From an uncultured Bacteroidales bacterium (GTDB taxonomy: Bacteria; Bacteroidota; Bacteroidia; Bacteroidales; UBA932), in contig ONTQ01000017.1 in the NCBI GenBank assembly GCA_900320795.1, positions 1 to 33,700 of the forward strand: 33,700 nucleotides of DNA, read 5' to 3'. Below the pieces are notes generated by a model, which searched no databases, was not told the origin of the DNA, and was given only the letters and a program-made list of their open reading frames with translations. Position 1 is the stretch's first letter; the number at the start of each line of letters is the position of its first letter. Positions 23,406 to 32,223 of the stretch are shown here, in pieces. The translations under genes and the position numbers were made by a program.

Positions 23406-25608
23406 AAAGTATTTTGCCATGGCGGCCATAGCGCTGGCCCTCATAGCCTGCACCGGAAAAAATGAAATGAAACCACAGGAAGGATACATCGGCCCGTCGG
23501 CCCTCAAGGTGGAAGACGGCCACATGACCCCGGAACTGCTCCTGTCCCTGGGGCGCCTGAGCGATCCCCAGCTCTCTCCGGACGGGAAGACCATCCTCTA
23601 CGGGGTCAGTTATACCGATATCGCCGCCAACCGCAGCGTGCGCAACCTTTTCACCATCCCCGTAGAGGGAGGGGAGCCCACGCAGTTGACGATGGACGGA
23701 AAGAGCCTTTCATCGGCCCGCTGGGCCCTGGACGGCCAGGCCGTTTTCTTCCTCCAGGGCGGTCAGCTCTACAAGGCAGCCTGTAAGGACGGAACGCTGG
23801 GCGCCCGTGTGCAGCTCACGGACATCGAAGGCGGCATTGACGATTATCTGCTCTCTCCGGACCAGAACCAGTTCATTTACGTGAAGGGCGTCCACAGCCA
23901 CGTGGAAGTCCCTGCCGACACGGATCCCGCCCTGGACAAGGCTGAAGCCTATGCCACCGAAGACCTTATGTATCGCCACTGGGACCACTGGCGCACGGAG
24001 ATTGCCCACAGTTTTGTGGCGACGTTGTCGAATGGCATTGTGAAGGAAGGGATGGATATCCTGGGGGCCGATTGCCAGTGGGAGCTTCCCAACGGCCCGT
24101 TCTCCGATATTGCCGACCTTTGCTGGAGCCCCGACGGCCGTTACATCGCATTCGCCTGCAAGCCTCTCACCGGCAAGGAGTATGCTTTCTCCACCAATAC
24201 CTGCATCTTCCTTTATTGCCCGCTTACCGGGGAAATCTCTCAACTTACCTTCGAGGGCGGTTATGACACCCATCCGGTCTGGAGCCCGGACGGCAGCCGT
24301 CTGGCCTGGCTCTCCATGGAGCGTGACGGCTATGAGGCCGACAAGGTGCGCCTGATGCTTGCCGATGTTGTCCGTGAAGCGGAAGGGGAGGGACAGAGCG
24401 CCAACCCCGCCGTGGAGAATATCCGGGAACTGAGCGAAGGCTTCAAATACAACGTGGACGCCCCTGTCTGGGCGGCCGACGGCCAGTCACTCTACTTCTC
24501 AGCCCTGGCGGAGGGCCTTCAGGGAATTTTCAATGTGGTGCCCGGCATGGAACCGGTGCGATTGACGGCCGACAACCTTTGGTTCGACTTCGGCTCCCCG
24601 TTCGGCGTTCTGCAGGATGGAACGCTCCTGACCACCTTCGCTTCCATGGATTTCCCGACGGAACTGGTGGCTGTGACGGACAATGCCATCCATCAGCTCA
24701 CCTTTGAGAATGAGCACCTGCTGGGACAGTTGGACAAGCACGAGACGGAGGCCCGCTGGCTTACGACGGTGGATGGGGAAAAGATGCTCACCTGGGTGCT
24801 CTTCCCGCCCAAGTTCGATGCTTCCAAGACTTATCCTGCCATTGAAATCTGCCTGGGCGGTCCCCAGGGTACCCTTTCCCAGGGATGGAGCTACCGCTGG
24901 AACTACATGCTCATGTGCCATCAGGGCTATGTGGTGGTTCTCCCGAACCGGCGGGGAACCACGGCCTTCGGCCAGCCCTGGTGCGAGGAAATCTCCGGAG
25001 ACTATATCGGCCTCAATATGCAGGATTACCTCACCGCTGCCCGGAACATCAAGGCCGAGCCTTATGTGAGCGGCGTCGCTGCCTGCGGTGCTTCCTATGG
25101 CGGATACAGCGTTTATTATCTGGCCGGTATCCACAAAGATGTGTACGACTGCTTCATTGCCCACGCCGGCATTTTCAACGAAGAGCATATGTACATGACC
25201 ACCGAGGAAATGTGGTTTCCCAACTGGGACAACGGCGGTCTGCACGCGTATGCCTATGAAGCGGGTAAGGTGGGACCTGCCGGTGACGGCGTCACCTTCG
25301 GCGGACTCAAGCAGGGCGGCTCTCCCTGGAGCTCCCTTCCCAAAGCCCGGCGTCATTATGACAATTCCCCGCACAAACTGGTGCAGAACTGGCACACGCC
25401 CATTCTCTGTATCCACGGCGGCTCCGATTTCCGTGTTCCGGTGGACGAGGGCATGGCGGCCTTCAATGCAGCCCAAATGATGGGTGTCCCTTCCAAACTC
25501 ATTGTCTTCCCTGGCGAGAATCACTGGATTCTCAAACCCCAGAACGCATTGTACTGGCACCGTAGCTATTTCGAATGGCTGGATCGCTGGATGAAGGCGG
25601 AAAACTGA
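23398..25608 (+). CDS. S9-family serine peptidase (prolyl oligopeptidase/DPP-like), lipoprotein
   Basis: A 736-residue exported peptidase anchored as a lipoprotein (lipobox LIAC, C18). Residues about 45-460 form a beta-propeller with repeated PD40-type motifs (QLSPDGKTILYGV, LCWSPDGRYIAFA, PVWSPDGSRLAWL). The alpha/beta-hydrolase domain follows. The catalytic triad can be placed: S566 in CGASYGGYS, D677 in GGSDFRVPV and H709 in GENHWI. Family members cleave short peptides, commonly after proline or as aminoacyl-peptidases; exact specificity is unknown. The first 8 bp overlap the WYL gene, and recG starts 10 bp after the stop. Confidence 0.92.
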   Translation: MNKKYFAMAAIALALIACTGKNEMKPQEGYIGPSALKVEDGHMTPELLLSLGRLSDPQLSPDGKTILYGVSYTDIAANRSVRNLFTIPVEGGEPTQLTMDGKSLSSARWALDGQAVFFLQGGQLYKAACKDGTLGARVQLTDIEGGIDDYLLSPDQNQFIYVKGVHSHVEVPADTDPALDKAEAYATEDLMYRHWDHWRTEIAHSFVATLSNGIVKEGMDILGADCQWELPNGPFSDIADLCWSPDGRYIAFACKPLTGKEYAFSTNTCIFLYCPLTGEISQLTFEGGYDTHPVWSPDGSRLAWLSMERDGYEADKVRLMLADVVREAEGEGQSANPAVENIRELSEGFKYNVDAPVWAADGQSLYFSALAEGLQGIFNVVPGMEPVRLTADNLWFDFGSPFGVLQDGTLLTTFASMDFPTELVAVTDNAIHQLTFENEHLLGQLDKHETEARWLTTVDGEKMLTWVLFPPKFDASKTYPAIEICLGGPQGTLSQGWSYRWNYMLMCHQGYVVVLPNRRGTTAFGQPWCEEISGDYIGLNMQDYLTAARNIKAEPYVSGVAACGASYGGYSVYYLAGIHKDVYDCFIAHAGIFNEEHMYMTTEEMWFPNWDNGGLHAYAYEAGKVGPAGDGVTFGGLKQGGSPWSSLPKARRHYDNSPHKLVQNWHTPILCIHGGSDFRVPVDEGMAAFNAAQMMGVPSKLIVFPGENHWILKPQNALYWHRSYFEWLDRWMKAEN

Positions 25609-25618
25609 CTTTGTGCGG

Positions 25619-27748
25619 ATGAATCCGGATACGGCCATACAGTATCTCCCCGGGGTGGGTCCCAAACGGGCTGCGCTCCTTGAATCCGAACTGGGTGTCA
25701 GTACGGTGGGGGATCTGGTGCGCCTGTATCCCTTCCGATACATCGACCGCAGCATCGTCGTCCGTATCGCCGATGTGCATCCGGACCTCGCCCAGGTGCA
25801 GATCCGCGCCATGGTCACAAAGGTGCGCCTGTTGGCCAAAAACGGGGCCGAGGTTCCCCAGGACAACGTCAAGTACAACCTGGTGAGCCGCCTGTCGGCC
25901 ATCGTGGCCGACGACAGCGGAGAGATGGAGGTCGTCTTTTTCAAAGGTGTCAAATGGATGCACGCCCGCCTGCAACCGGGCAGCGTTTTCATTTTCTTCG
26001 GCAAGCCTTCCCTTTTCCAGAACCGGCTCAACATGGTGCATCCGGAGGTGGATGCCCCGGATGCGGCCAATACCGGCGTGCTCACCGGAGTCTATACTTC
26101 CACGGAAAAACTGAAGACCTCCGGCATTACCGGGAAAGTGATGTTGAAGCTCATCGGCACGGCCCTGGAAGGCATTCTTCCAAACCTGCAGGACACCTTG
26201 CCGGGGTACATCCTCAAGGAAAAAGGACTGGTTCCGCTTACCTATGCGCTCCGGCAAATCCATTTTCCCGTGGACCAGCAGGCCTTGGCCAAGGCTACCT
26301 ATCGGCTCAAATTCGAAGAGCTGTTCCTCCTACAGCTGTCGCTGCTCAAGCAGAAATTCGTGCGCAGCCGCAGTGCGGTGGGATTCAATATGGCAGCCGT
26401 GGGGGAAGCCTTCAATACCTGCTACAGGGCCCTCCCCTATGAACTGACGGGTGCCCAGAAGCGGGTGATCCGGGAAATCCGCGAAGATATGCGCAGCGGT
26501 CACCAGATGAACCGCCTCCTGCAGGGAGATGTGGGCTCCGGAAAGACCATGGTGGCCGTGCTCACCGCCCTCATCGCCGTAGGTAACGGTTACCAGGCAT
26601 GCCTGATGGCTCCGACGGAAGTGCTTGCCCAGCAGCACTATGCCAATATTTCCAGGTATTTAAAACCCACTGGTGTGAAAGCGGCCCTTCTTACGGGAAA
26701 CACTGGCGCCGCCGCCCGGCGGGAGATTCATGCCGGGCTGCAGGATGGCAGCATCGGCCTGCTCATCGGCACCCATGCCCTGATCGAGGATACGGTCCAT
26801 TTCCGGGCGCTGGGACTCGCAATCATCGACGAACAGCACCGTTTTGGCGTAGAGCAGCGTGCCCGGCTCTGGAGCAAAGGCTGGCAGGGCATTCCGCCGC
26901 ATGTGCTGGTGATGACGGCCACCCCCATTCCCCGTACCCTGGCCATGACCCTGTACGGAGACCTGGACGTCTCCGTGATTGACGAGATGCCTCCGGGCCG
27001 AAAGCCTGTCCAGACCCTTTGCGTGGGAGAGGGAAAGCGCCACGCCATGCACAATTTCATCCGGGACGAAATTGCCAAGGGCAGGCAGGCCTTCATCGTG
27101 TATCCGCTTATTTTTGAAAGCGAAAAAATGGATTACAAGAACCTGGAGCTGGGCTATGAAGAAATTGTGAAAGCCTTTCCGCTACCGCAGTACAAGGTTG
27201 CTATCGTCCACGGGCAGCAGACCCCCCAGGAGAAGGCCTTTAATATGGATGCCTTCGTGGCCGGCAGGGCCAACATCCTGGTGTCCACCACCGTCATCGA
27301 AGTGGGCGTGGATGTTCCCAATGCTTCCGTGATGGTCATCGAGAGTGCGGAACGCTTCGGTCTGAGCCAGTTGCACCAGCTTCGCGGCCGGGTGGGACGG
27401 GGCGCCGAACGTTCCTACTGCATTCTGATGAAAGGCACCAAGGTGTCCAAGGAAAGCCAGAAGCGCCTGGACCTTCTCTGCGCCACCGAGAACGGTTTTG
27501 AATTGGCCGAGGAAGACATGAAGATGCGCGGCCCCGGAGACCTGGAGGGAACCCAGCAGAGCGGGCTCCCCATCACCCTCAACATCGCTTCCCTGGCCAA
27601 AGACGGTCTCATCCTGAGTGATGCCCGCGGCTATGCGCAGCACATTCTGGACCAGGATCCCGGACTCTCGGAAGAAATAAATGCCCCCCTTGCGGCCGAA
27701 TTGCGGCGGGACAAATACCAGACAAAGGATTATTCACAGATTTCTTGA
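25619..27748 (+). CDS. recG: ATP-dependent DNA helicase RecG
   Basis: Branch-migration helicase of 709 residues that remodels stalled forks and Holliday junctions. The N-terminal wedge/OB region includes YLPGVGPKRAALLE and IDRSIVVRI. Walker A is GDVGSGKT (303-310), the DEAH-box variant is DEQH (404-407) followed by RFGVEQR, and later motifs include MTATPIPRTLAMTLYGDLD, TTVIEVGVDVPNA and QLHQLRGRVGRG. Length is normal for RecG. ATG 25619 is preferred over an upstream GTG at 25613. It sits in an operon after an S9 peptidase and before a lactonase-like lipoprotein, probably a Bacteroidota-type order with no obvious functional link. Confidence 0.96.
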   Translation: MNPDTAIQYLPGVGPKRAALLESELGVSTVGDLVRLYPFRYIDRSIVVRIADVHPDLAQVQIRAMVTKVRLLAKNGAEVPQDNVKYNLVSRLSAIVADDSGEMEVVFFKGVKWMHARLQPGSVFIFFGKPSLFQNRLNMVHPEVDAPDAANTGVLTGVYTSTEKLKTSGITGKVMLKLIGTALEGILPNLQDTLPGYILKEKGLVPLTYALRQIHFPVDQQALAKATYRLKFEELFLLQLSLLKQKFVRSRSAVGFNMAAVGEAFNTCYRALPYELTGAQKRVIREIREDMRSGHQMNRLLQGDVGSGKTMVAVLTALIAVGNGYQACLMAPTEVLAQQHYANISRYLKPTGVKAALLTGNTGAAARREIHAGLQDGSIGLLIGTHALIEDTVHFRALGLAIIDEQHRFGVEQRARLWSKGWQGIPPHVLVMTATPIPRTLAMTLYGDLDVSVIDEMPPGRKPVQTLCVGEGKRHAMHNFIRDEIAKGRQAFIVYPLIFESEKMDYKNLELGYEEIVKAFPLPQYKVAIVHGQQTPQEKAFNMDAFVAGRANILVSTTVIEVGVDVPNASVMVIESAERFGLSQLHQLRGRVGRGAERSYCILMKGTKVSKESQKRLDLLCATENGFELAEEDMKMRGPGDLEGTQQSGLPITLNIASLAKDGLILSDARGYAQHILDQDPGLSEEINAPLAAELRRDKYQTKDYSQIS

Positions 27749-27760
27749 CGAAGTTCAATC

Positions 27761-28828
27761 ATGAAACGACTCCTCACCCTGCTCGCTTTGCTCGGGTCCC
27801 TCTGTGCCTGCGAGAACCACACGACCCTGTTTATCGGAACCTATGCCGATGGTTTCTACGCCTTTGATTTCGACTTGGACAGAGGGGAAATTCTCCCGTC
27901 CGACGGGGAATTCGGTTCCGTCGCAAAGGCGCCCGTTCCCAATCCGTCCTTCCTGGCCGCCAATGGCAGCCGGATTTATGCCGTGAGCGAAATGCCGGAT
28001 GAAAGCGCCGCCGTGACCGCCTGGCATTATACGGGAAATGGATTTGAGAGCCTCGGAAGCCAGCCCACCGGACTTCCTGCCGGGGGTGCGGATCCCTGCT
28101 ATGTCTCCACGGACGGCCGCTTGCTGGCCGTGGCCAATTACAGCGGCGGTTCGCTGGCCGTTTACAAACTGAAGCCGGACGGCGGCATCGCTCCGCTGGA
28201 TTCCCTGATTTTCAGTTCCACGGGCGGTCCGGATTTGAGCCGACAGGACCGTCCCCACGTGCACTGCGCCATTTTTACTCCGGATAACAGATTGCTGTTC
28301 ACGGAGTTCAGCGCCGACGCCATCAGCGCTCTGGACGTTTCACCTTTGGGAGTGGACAATTACCGGAAATTAGCCTCCTTGCCGGCCGATTTCGGCCCCC
28401 GGCACCTTCTTTTGGAAGGGCCCCGTCTCTACTGTATCGGTGAACTCTCCGGCGATATCGCCGTGTACAGTTACCCCGATATGGCCCTCCTTCAAATGGC
28501 CAAGGCCGATGAAGTGAATGCCCGCGGCGCTGCCGACATCCACCTGAGCCCGGACGGAAAGTTCCTTTATGCCAGCCTCCGTCTTCAGAATGACGGTGTG
28601 GCGTTTTTCAAGGTTCTCCCTGACGGCACCTTGGAAAAAACGGGCTATCAGCATACCGGCGGCCATCCCCGGAACTTCACCGTCCTGGAAGACTGGGTTC
28701 TCGTTGCCTGCCGGGATACGGATCAGGTTGAAATCTATTCCCGTGACAAAAAAACCGGCGTCCTGAAGGATACAGGTCGCCGGATAGAAGTCCCGAAACC
28801 GGTGTTTGTCAGCGATTTTTCTCGATAA
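27761..28828 (+). CDS. Lactonase-family beta-propeller lipoprotein (6-phosphogluconolactonase-like)
   Basis: A 355-residue seven-bladed propeller of the lactonase (COG2706) family: TLFIGTYADGFYAFDFD, PNPSFLAANGSRIYAVSE, DPCYVSTDGRLLAVANYSGGSLAVYKL (around 105-131), RPHVHCAIFTPDNRLLFTE and GRHPRNF-like GGHPRNFTVL. A lipoprotein signal is visible (MKRLLTLLALLGSLCAC, likely C17), so it acts at the cell envelope rather than in the cytoplasmic pentose pathway. Substrate is therefore unknown despite the family name. It lies 12 bp after recG and its 3' end overlaps pdxA, on the opposite strand, by 20 bp. Confidence 0.85.
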   Translation: MKRLLTLLALLGSLCACENHTTLFIGTYADGFYAFDFDLDRGEILPSDGEFGSVAKAPVPNPSFLAANGSRIYAVSEMPDESAAVTAWHYTGNGFESLGSQPTGLPAGGADPCYVSTDGRLLAVANYSGGSLAVYKLKPDGGIAPLDSLIFSSTGGPDLSRQDRPHVHCAIFTPDNRLLFTEFSADAISALDVSPLGVDNYRKLASLPADFGPRHLLLEGPRLYCIGELSGDIAVYSYPDMALLQMAKADEVNARGAADIHLSPDGKFLYASLRLQNDGVAFFKVLPDGTLEKTGYQHTGGHPRNFTVLEDWVLVACRDTDQVEIYSRDKKTGVLKDTGRRIEVPKPVFVSDFSR

Positions 28829-29855
28829 GCCGTCCTTCCATCAGGGAATCGTACTGGAGGCGCTTCCGGAAAATGTCAATGGCCGTGTAAATGGCGCTCA
28901 TCATGGAACGGGGGTCTGCCTCGTCCCGGCCGGCCATGTCGTATGCGGTGCCATGGTCCGGCGAAGTGCGAACGACGGGAAGACCGGCGGTATAATTGAC
29001 GCCGTCGGCAAAAGCCAGCGCCTTGAAAGGGGCGAGGCCCTGGTCGTGGTACATGGCCAGCGTGGCATCGAAACGGCTGTAATTTCCCAGGCCGAAGAAT
29101 CCGTCCGGAGAATACGGGCCAAAGGCTTGGATGCCTTCAGCCTGGGCTTCCTGCACGGCGGGCAGGATGATGTTCTGCTCTTCGTGGCCCAGCAGGCCTC
29201 CGTCACCGCAGTGGGGGTTCAGGCCCAGGACGGCAATCTTCGGATCCATGACGCCGAAGTCCCGCTCCAGCGAAGCCTTCATGATGCGCAGTTTTCCCAG
29301 GATGGCGTCCTTGGAAATGCTTCCCGGAACGTCCCTGAGGGGGATGTGTCCGGTGACTACGCCAATCTTAATCTGGTGGCTGACCATAATCATGGTCACG
29401 TCCTCCACGCCGAATTCTTTCTGCAGAAATTCCGTGTGGCCGGTGAAGGAGAAGCCCTCGGCATTCATGGCGCGCTTGTTGATGGGGGCGGTCACCAGAA
29501 CGTCTATCTGTCCTTCCTTGAGGTCTTTAACGGCGGTGTCCAGAGCGACGATGGCGTTTTTGGCGCTTTCCGGCGTGCTCTGGCCGGGCTCTGCGTAGAT
29601 ATTGTCCGGCAGGCAGTTCACCAGGTTCACTTTGCGCTGGCGGGCGTCTGCGGCCGATGAAATGACGTTTATATCCATGGGGCCGATATTGTGGAGGGTC
29701 TTGCGGTAGAATCCCATCAGTTTGGACGACCCGTAAATGACGGGGGTGAAAGAGTCCAGGATGCGCTCGTCGGCGAGCGCCTTGATGATTACTTCGTATC
29801 CGATGCCGTTGCTGTCACCTTGGGTGATTCCTACGACGAGTTTAGGGAGTGCCAT
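28809..29855 (-). CDS. pdxA: 4-hydroxythreonine-4-phosphate dehydrogenase PdxA
   Basis: A 348-residue NAD-dependent enzyme of the DXP-dependent pyridoxal phosphate pathway, oxidising 4-phosphohydroxy-L-threonine. Conserved elements are VGITQGDSNGIGYEVI at the start, APINKRAMNAEGFSFTGHTEFL (about 117-138), LNPHCGDGGLLGHEE, YHDQGLAPFKALAF and RTSPDHGTAYDMAG, which include the metal-binding histidines. ATG 29855 follows the rnhA stop by 7 bp, so both are probably one transcript. Longer frames to 29975 would lie within rnhA. Its 3' end overlaps the lactonase-like gene by 20 bp tail to tail. Confidence 0.95.
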   Translation of the reverse strand: MALPKLVVGITQGDSNGIGYEVIIKALADERILDSFTPVIYGSSKLMGFYRKTLHNIGPMDINVISSAADARQRKVNLVNCLPDNIYAEPGQSTPESAKNAIVALDTAVKDLKEGQIDVLVTAPINKRAMNAEGFSFTGHTEFLQKEFGVEDVTMIMVSHQIKIGVVTGHIPLRDVPGSISKDAILGKLRIMKASLERDFGVMDPKIAVLGLNPHCGDGGLLGHEEQNIILPAVQEAQAEGIQAFGPYSPDGFFGLGNYSRFDATLAMYHDQGLAPFKALAFADGVNYTAGLPVVRTSPDHGTAYDMAGRDEADPRSMMSAIYTAIDIFRKRLQYDSLMEGRLIEKNR

Positions 29856-29862
29856 ATCTGTT

Positions 29863-30345
29863 CTATAGTAAATTCGATTCTTCTTGGTTGAAACCGGTAT
29901 CCTCGGGGAGGCCGACCTGGTGGTAGGCCGCGACGGCGAGGGCGTCGCAACGCTCGTTTTCCGGATGCCCGGCATGGCCTTTTAACCAGTGGAACGCGAC
30001 CCGGTGCCTGTGGAAAACGGCATCGAAACGGAGCCACAGGTCAACGTTTTTCTTGCCCTTGAAGCCCGTCCGCTTCCATTTTTCCAGCCAGCCTTCGTTA
30101 AGGGCCTTCACGACATAGGAGGAGTCGCTCCAGACATGCACCTCGGCGTTTTCCCAGCGGATTTGCTCCAGGCCGATGATGACGGCGAGCAGTTCCATCC
30201 GGTTGTTGGTGGTACGGGCAAAACCACCGGAGAGTTCCTTCTCATAGGATCCGCAGCGGAGAACTATTCCATAGCCCCCCGGGCCGGGATTGCCGCTGGC
30301 TGCGCCGTCTGTGAAAAGGTAGATGGGTGGTTTCTTGTCCGTCAT
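29863..30345 (-). CDS. rnhA: Ribonuclease HI
   Basis: A 160-residue RNase HI that cuts RNA in RNA-DNA hybrids (R-loops, Okazaki primers). The four catalytic acids are present: D13 (LFTDGAASGNPGPGG), E51 (NNRMELLAVI), D74 (VWSDSSYVV) and D134 (ENERCDALA), along with the basic-protrusion-like GWLEKWKRTGFKGKKN and the KGHAGHPENE loop. ATG 30345 is chosen from the conserved start and the -7 box just upstream; longer frames run antisense into gmhA. The -7 box lies only 6 nt before the start codon. It is co-transcribed with pdxA. Confidence 0.95.
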   Translation of the reverse strand: MTDKKPPIYLFTDGAASGNPGPGGYGIVLRCGSYEKELSGGFARTTNNRMELLAVIIGLEQIRWENAEVHVWSDSSYVVKALNEGWLEKWKRTGFKGKKNVDLWLRFDAVFHRHRVAFHWLKGHAGHPENERCDALAVAAYHQVGLPEDTGFNQEESNLL

Positions 30346-30351
30346 AGTATG

Positions 30352-30383
30352 CAAAAGTACGGATTTTATGTTATCTTTGCAAA
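30352..30383 (-). promoter_or_regulatory. rnhA-pdxA promoter
   Basis: On the minus strand TTTG (complement of 30380-30383), a 20-nt spacer and TACTTTTG (30352-30359) form a good Bacteroidota promoter. It overlaps the gmhA promoter on the other strand. Confidence 0.7.
30372..30379 (+). promoter_or_regulatory. -7 promoter box for the gmhA-like gene
   Basis: TATCTTTG matches TAnnTTTG and ends 6 nt before ATG 30386. No clear -33 box is visible. Confidence 0.6.
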
Positions 30384-30385
30384 CT

Positions 30386-30988
30386 ATGGAATGTACGATT
30401 GAACAAGTGAAAGCGCAGGTGGCTGCATCGGCCCGGGTGAAGGAAGCGCTCCTGGCCGACGGGAAGGCCCTCGAAAAAGTAGCGGCTGTCGCCGGCCTTC
30501 TGGTGGACACGTATCGCCGGGGAGGCAAGACGCTCTGGGCCGGAAACGGCGGCTCGGCAGCCGATGCCCAGCATATGGCGGCCGAATTGGTGAACAAGTT
30601 CCGACTGAACCGCAGTGGTCTTCCTGCCATGGCACTTACGGTGGATACTTCCATCCTTACGGCCATCGGCAATGATTACGGCTATGGGGAGGTCTTTTAC
30701 CGCCAGCTTATCGCATGCGGCCGCCCGGGAGATGTCTTCATCGGCCTGTCCACCTCCGGGAACTCGGAAAATCTGGTCCGGGCGCTCGATGCCTGCCGGG
30801 AGAAGGGAATCGTGAGCGTGGCTCTAGTGGGGGCCAATTCCTGCAAGATGGACGCTTATGATCATGTCATCCATATTCCATCCACGGATACGCCGCGTAT
30901 TCAGGAATGCCAGACATTGGCGGGACACATACTTTGCGATTTTGTAGAAAAGAGTCTTTTTGGCCAGGGTGGGGATGTTTCACAATAA
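30386..30988 (+). CDS. gmhA: Phosphoheptose isomerase-like SIS-domain protein (GmhA family)
   Basis: A 200-residue SIS-domain protein. Motifs WAGNGGSAADAQHMAAELVNKF, VFIGLSTSGNSENLVRAL and QTLAGHILCDFVE match GmhA, which converts sedoheptulose 7-phosphate to D-glycero-manno-heptose 7-phosphate for LPS core synthesis. The close paralogue DiaA shares the fold, but the conserved DAQHMAAELVN and GHILCDFVE favour the isomerase. ATG 30386 is preferred because it follows the -7 box; an extension to 30323 would overlap the divergent rnhA. The stop TAA lies within a short AT-only palindrome (30987-31004), followed by a probable terminator. Confidence 0.85.
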   Translation: MECTIEQVKAQVAASARVKEALLADGKALEKVAAVAGLLVDTYRRGGKTLWAGNGGSAADAQHMAAELVNKFRLNRSGLPAMALTVDTSILTAIGNDYGYGEVFYRQLIACGRPGDVFIGLSTSGNSENLVRALDACREKGIVSVALVGANSCKMDAYDHVIHIPSTDTPRIQECQTLAGHILCDFVEKSLFGQGGDVSQ

Positions 30989-31004
30989 ATTATTTTAATA
31001 ATTT

Positions 31005-31036
31005 CCGTAATATCTATGATATTATCGGATTTTTTT
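31005..31036 (+). terminator. Probable terminator after gmhA
   Basis: CCG-TAATATC (31005-31014) pairs with GATATTA-t-CGG (31018-31028) around a TAT loop, with one bulged base. ATTTTTTT follows. The T-run directly abuts the gapA -7 box at 31038. Confidence 0.55.
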
Positions 31037-31037
31037 G

Positions 31038-31045
31038 TAACTTTG
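31038..31045 (+). promoter_or_regulatory. -7 promoter box for gapA
   Basis: TAACTTTG matches TAnnTTTG. It lies 51 nt before the start codon, giving an AT-rich leader, the longest of the promoters identified here. Confidence 0.65.
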
Positions 31046-31096
31046 CGCCGCTTAAAATAACAGATGGAAATTTATCAACATTTATTATAGTTCAAT

Positions 31097-32164
31097 ATGA
31101 ATAGAATTGCAATCAACGGTTTTGGCCGTATCGGTCGTCTGGCATTCCGTCAGATGTTCGAAGCTGATGGTTACGAAGTAGTCGCCATCAATGACCTCAC
31201 TAGTCCCAAAATGCTCGCTCACCTTCTTAAGTACGACACTGCCCAGGGTGGCTTCGCCGGCAAATTCGGAGAAGGAAAGCACACTGTAGATTATAAGGAC
31301 GCTGTTCTCGCAGAAGACGGCAAGACCGTTGTCACTCCCGGCTCCATCATCGTGGACGGCAAGGAGATCACCATCTATGCAAAACCCAACGCTGCTGAAC
31401 TCCCCTGGGGTGAACTGAAAGTTGACGTTGTTCTCGAGTGCACGGGTTTCTACACTTCCAAGGCTAAGGCTTCCGCCCATATCGAGGCCGGCGCCAAGAA
31501 GGTTGTCATTTCCGCCCCTGCCGGAAACGACCTCCCTACGATCGTCTATAACACCAACCACAAGACCCTCACTCCTGCCGATACCGTTATCAGCGCTGCT
31601 TCCTGCACCACCAACTGCCTCGCTCCCATGGCCGACGCTCTGAACAAGTATGCTCCCATCTGCAGCGGTATCATGAGCACCATCCACGCCTATACCGGTG
31701 ACCAGATGATTCTGGACGGCCCTCAGCGCAAGGGTGACCTCCGCCGCAGCCGTGCTGGTGCCTGCAACATCGTTCCCAACTCCACTGGTGCCGCCAAGGC
31801 TATCGGCCTCGTTATTCCCGAACTTAACGGCAAGCTCATCGGCAGCGCCCAGCGTGTTCCTACTCCTACCGGTTCCACTACCATCCTGATTGCTGTGGTA
31901 AAGGGTAAGGATATTACCAAGGAAGGCATCAACGCCGCCATGAAGGCCGCCTCCAACGAGTCCTTCGGCTACACCGAGGACCAGATTGTGAGCTCCGACG
32001 TGATTGGCATGAAGTTCGGTTCGCTGTTCGACGCCACCCAGACCATGGTTTCCAAGATTGACGAGGATACTTATCAGGTTCAGGTTGTTTCCTGGTATGA
32101 CAACGAGAACTCCTACACTTCCCAGATGGTCCGCACCATCAAGTATTTGGCTGAACTGAAATAA
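31097..32164 (+). CDS. gapA: Type I glyceraldehyde-3-phosphate dehydrogenase
   Basis: Glycolytic GAPDH of 355 residues, converting glyceraldehyde 3-phosphate to 1,3-bisphosphoglycerate. It has the NAD-binding [14 protein letters not shown]33 in INDLTS (NAD preference), the catalytic cysteine C170 in [12 protein letters not shown]197 in [11 protein letters not shown] and the terminal [16 protein letters not shown]. It is about 20 residues longer than the usual 330-336, with extra residues around 68-88 ([19 protein letters not shown]). Codon use is visibly more biased than in neighbouring genes, with preferred C-ending and few rare codons, as expected for a highly expressed gene. It has its own promoter and a strong terminator. 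Confidence 0.97.
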   Translation: MNRIAINGFGRIGRLAFRQMFEADGYEVVAINDLTSPKMLAHLLKYDTAQGGFAGKFGEGKHTVDYKDAVLAEDGKTVVTPGSIIVDGKEITIYAKPNAAELPWGELKVDVVLECTGFYTSKAKASAHIEAGAKKVVISAPAGNDLPTIVYNTNHKTLTPADTVISAASCTTNCLAPMADALNKYAPICSGIMSTIHAYTGDQMILDGPQRKGDLRRSRAGACNIVPNSTGAAKAIGLVIPELNGKLIGSAQRVPTPTGSTTILIAVVKGKDITKEGINAAMKAASNESFGYTEDQIVSSDVIGMKFGSLFDATQTMVSKIDEDTYQVQVVSWYDNENSYTSQMVRTIKYLAELK

Positions 32165-32189
32165 TATTGTTCCAGGATTTTGCTATAAA

Positions 32190-32223
32190 GGGGCTGACTC
32201 TTTTTGAGTTGGCCCCCTTTTTT
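32190..32223 (+). terminator. Intrinsic terminator after gapA
   Basis: GGGGCTGACTC (32190-32200) and GAGTTGGCCCC (32206-32216) form an 11-bp stem with two G-U pairs and a 5-T loop. C and six Ts follow. The stop codon is 26 nt upstream. Confidence 0.8.

Noticed and set aside
24499-26085. 528-residue minus-strand open frame opposite the S9 peptidase and recG
   Set aside because: It spans two genuine plus-strand genes with intact catalytic motifs; it shows low-complexity composition and no motif of its own.
30987-31004. AT-only palindrome AAATTATT-TT-AATAATTT as a terminator
   Set aside because: The stem is weak and lacks a T-run; the following hairpin at 31005-31028 with its T-run is the better candidate.
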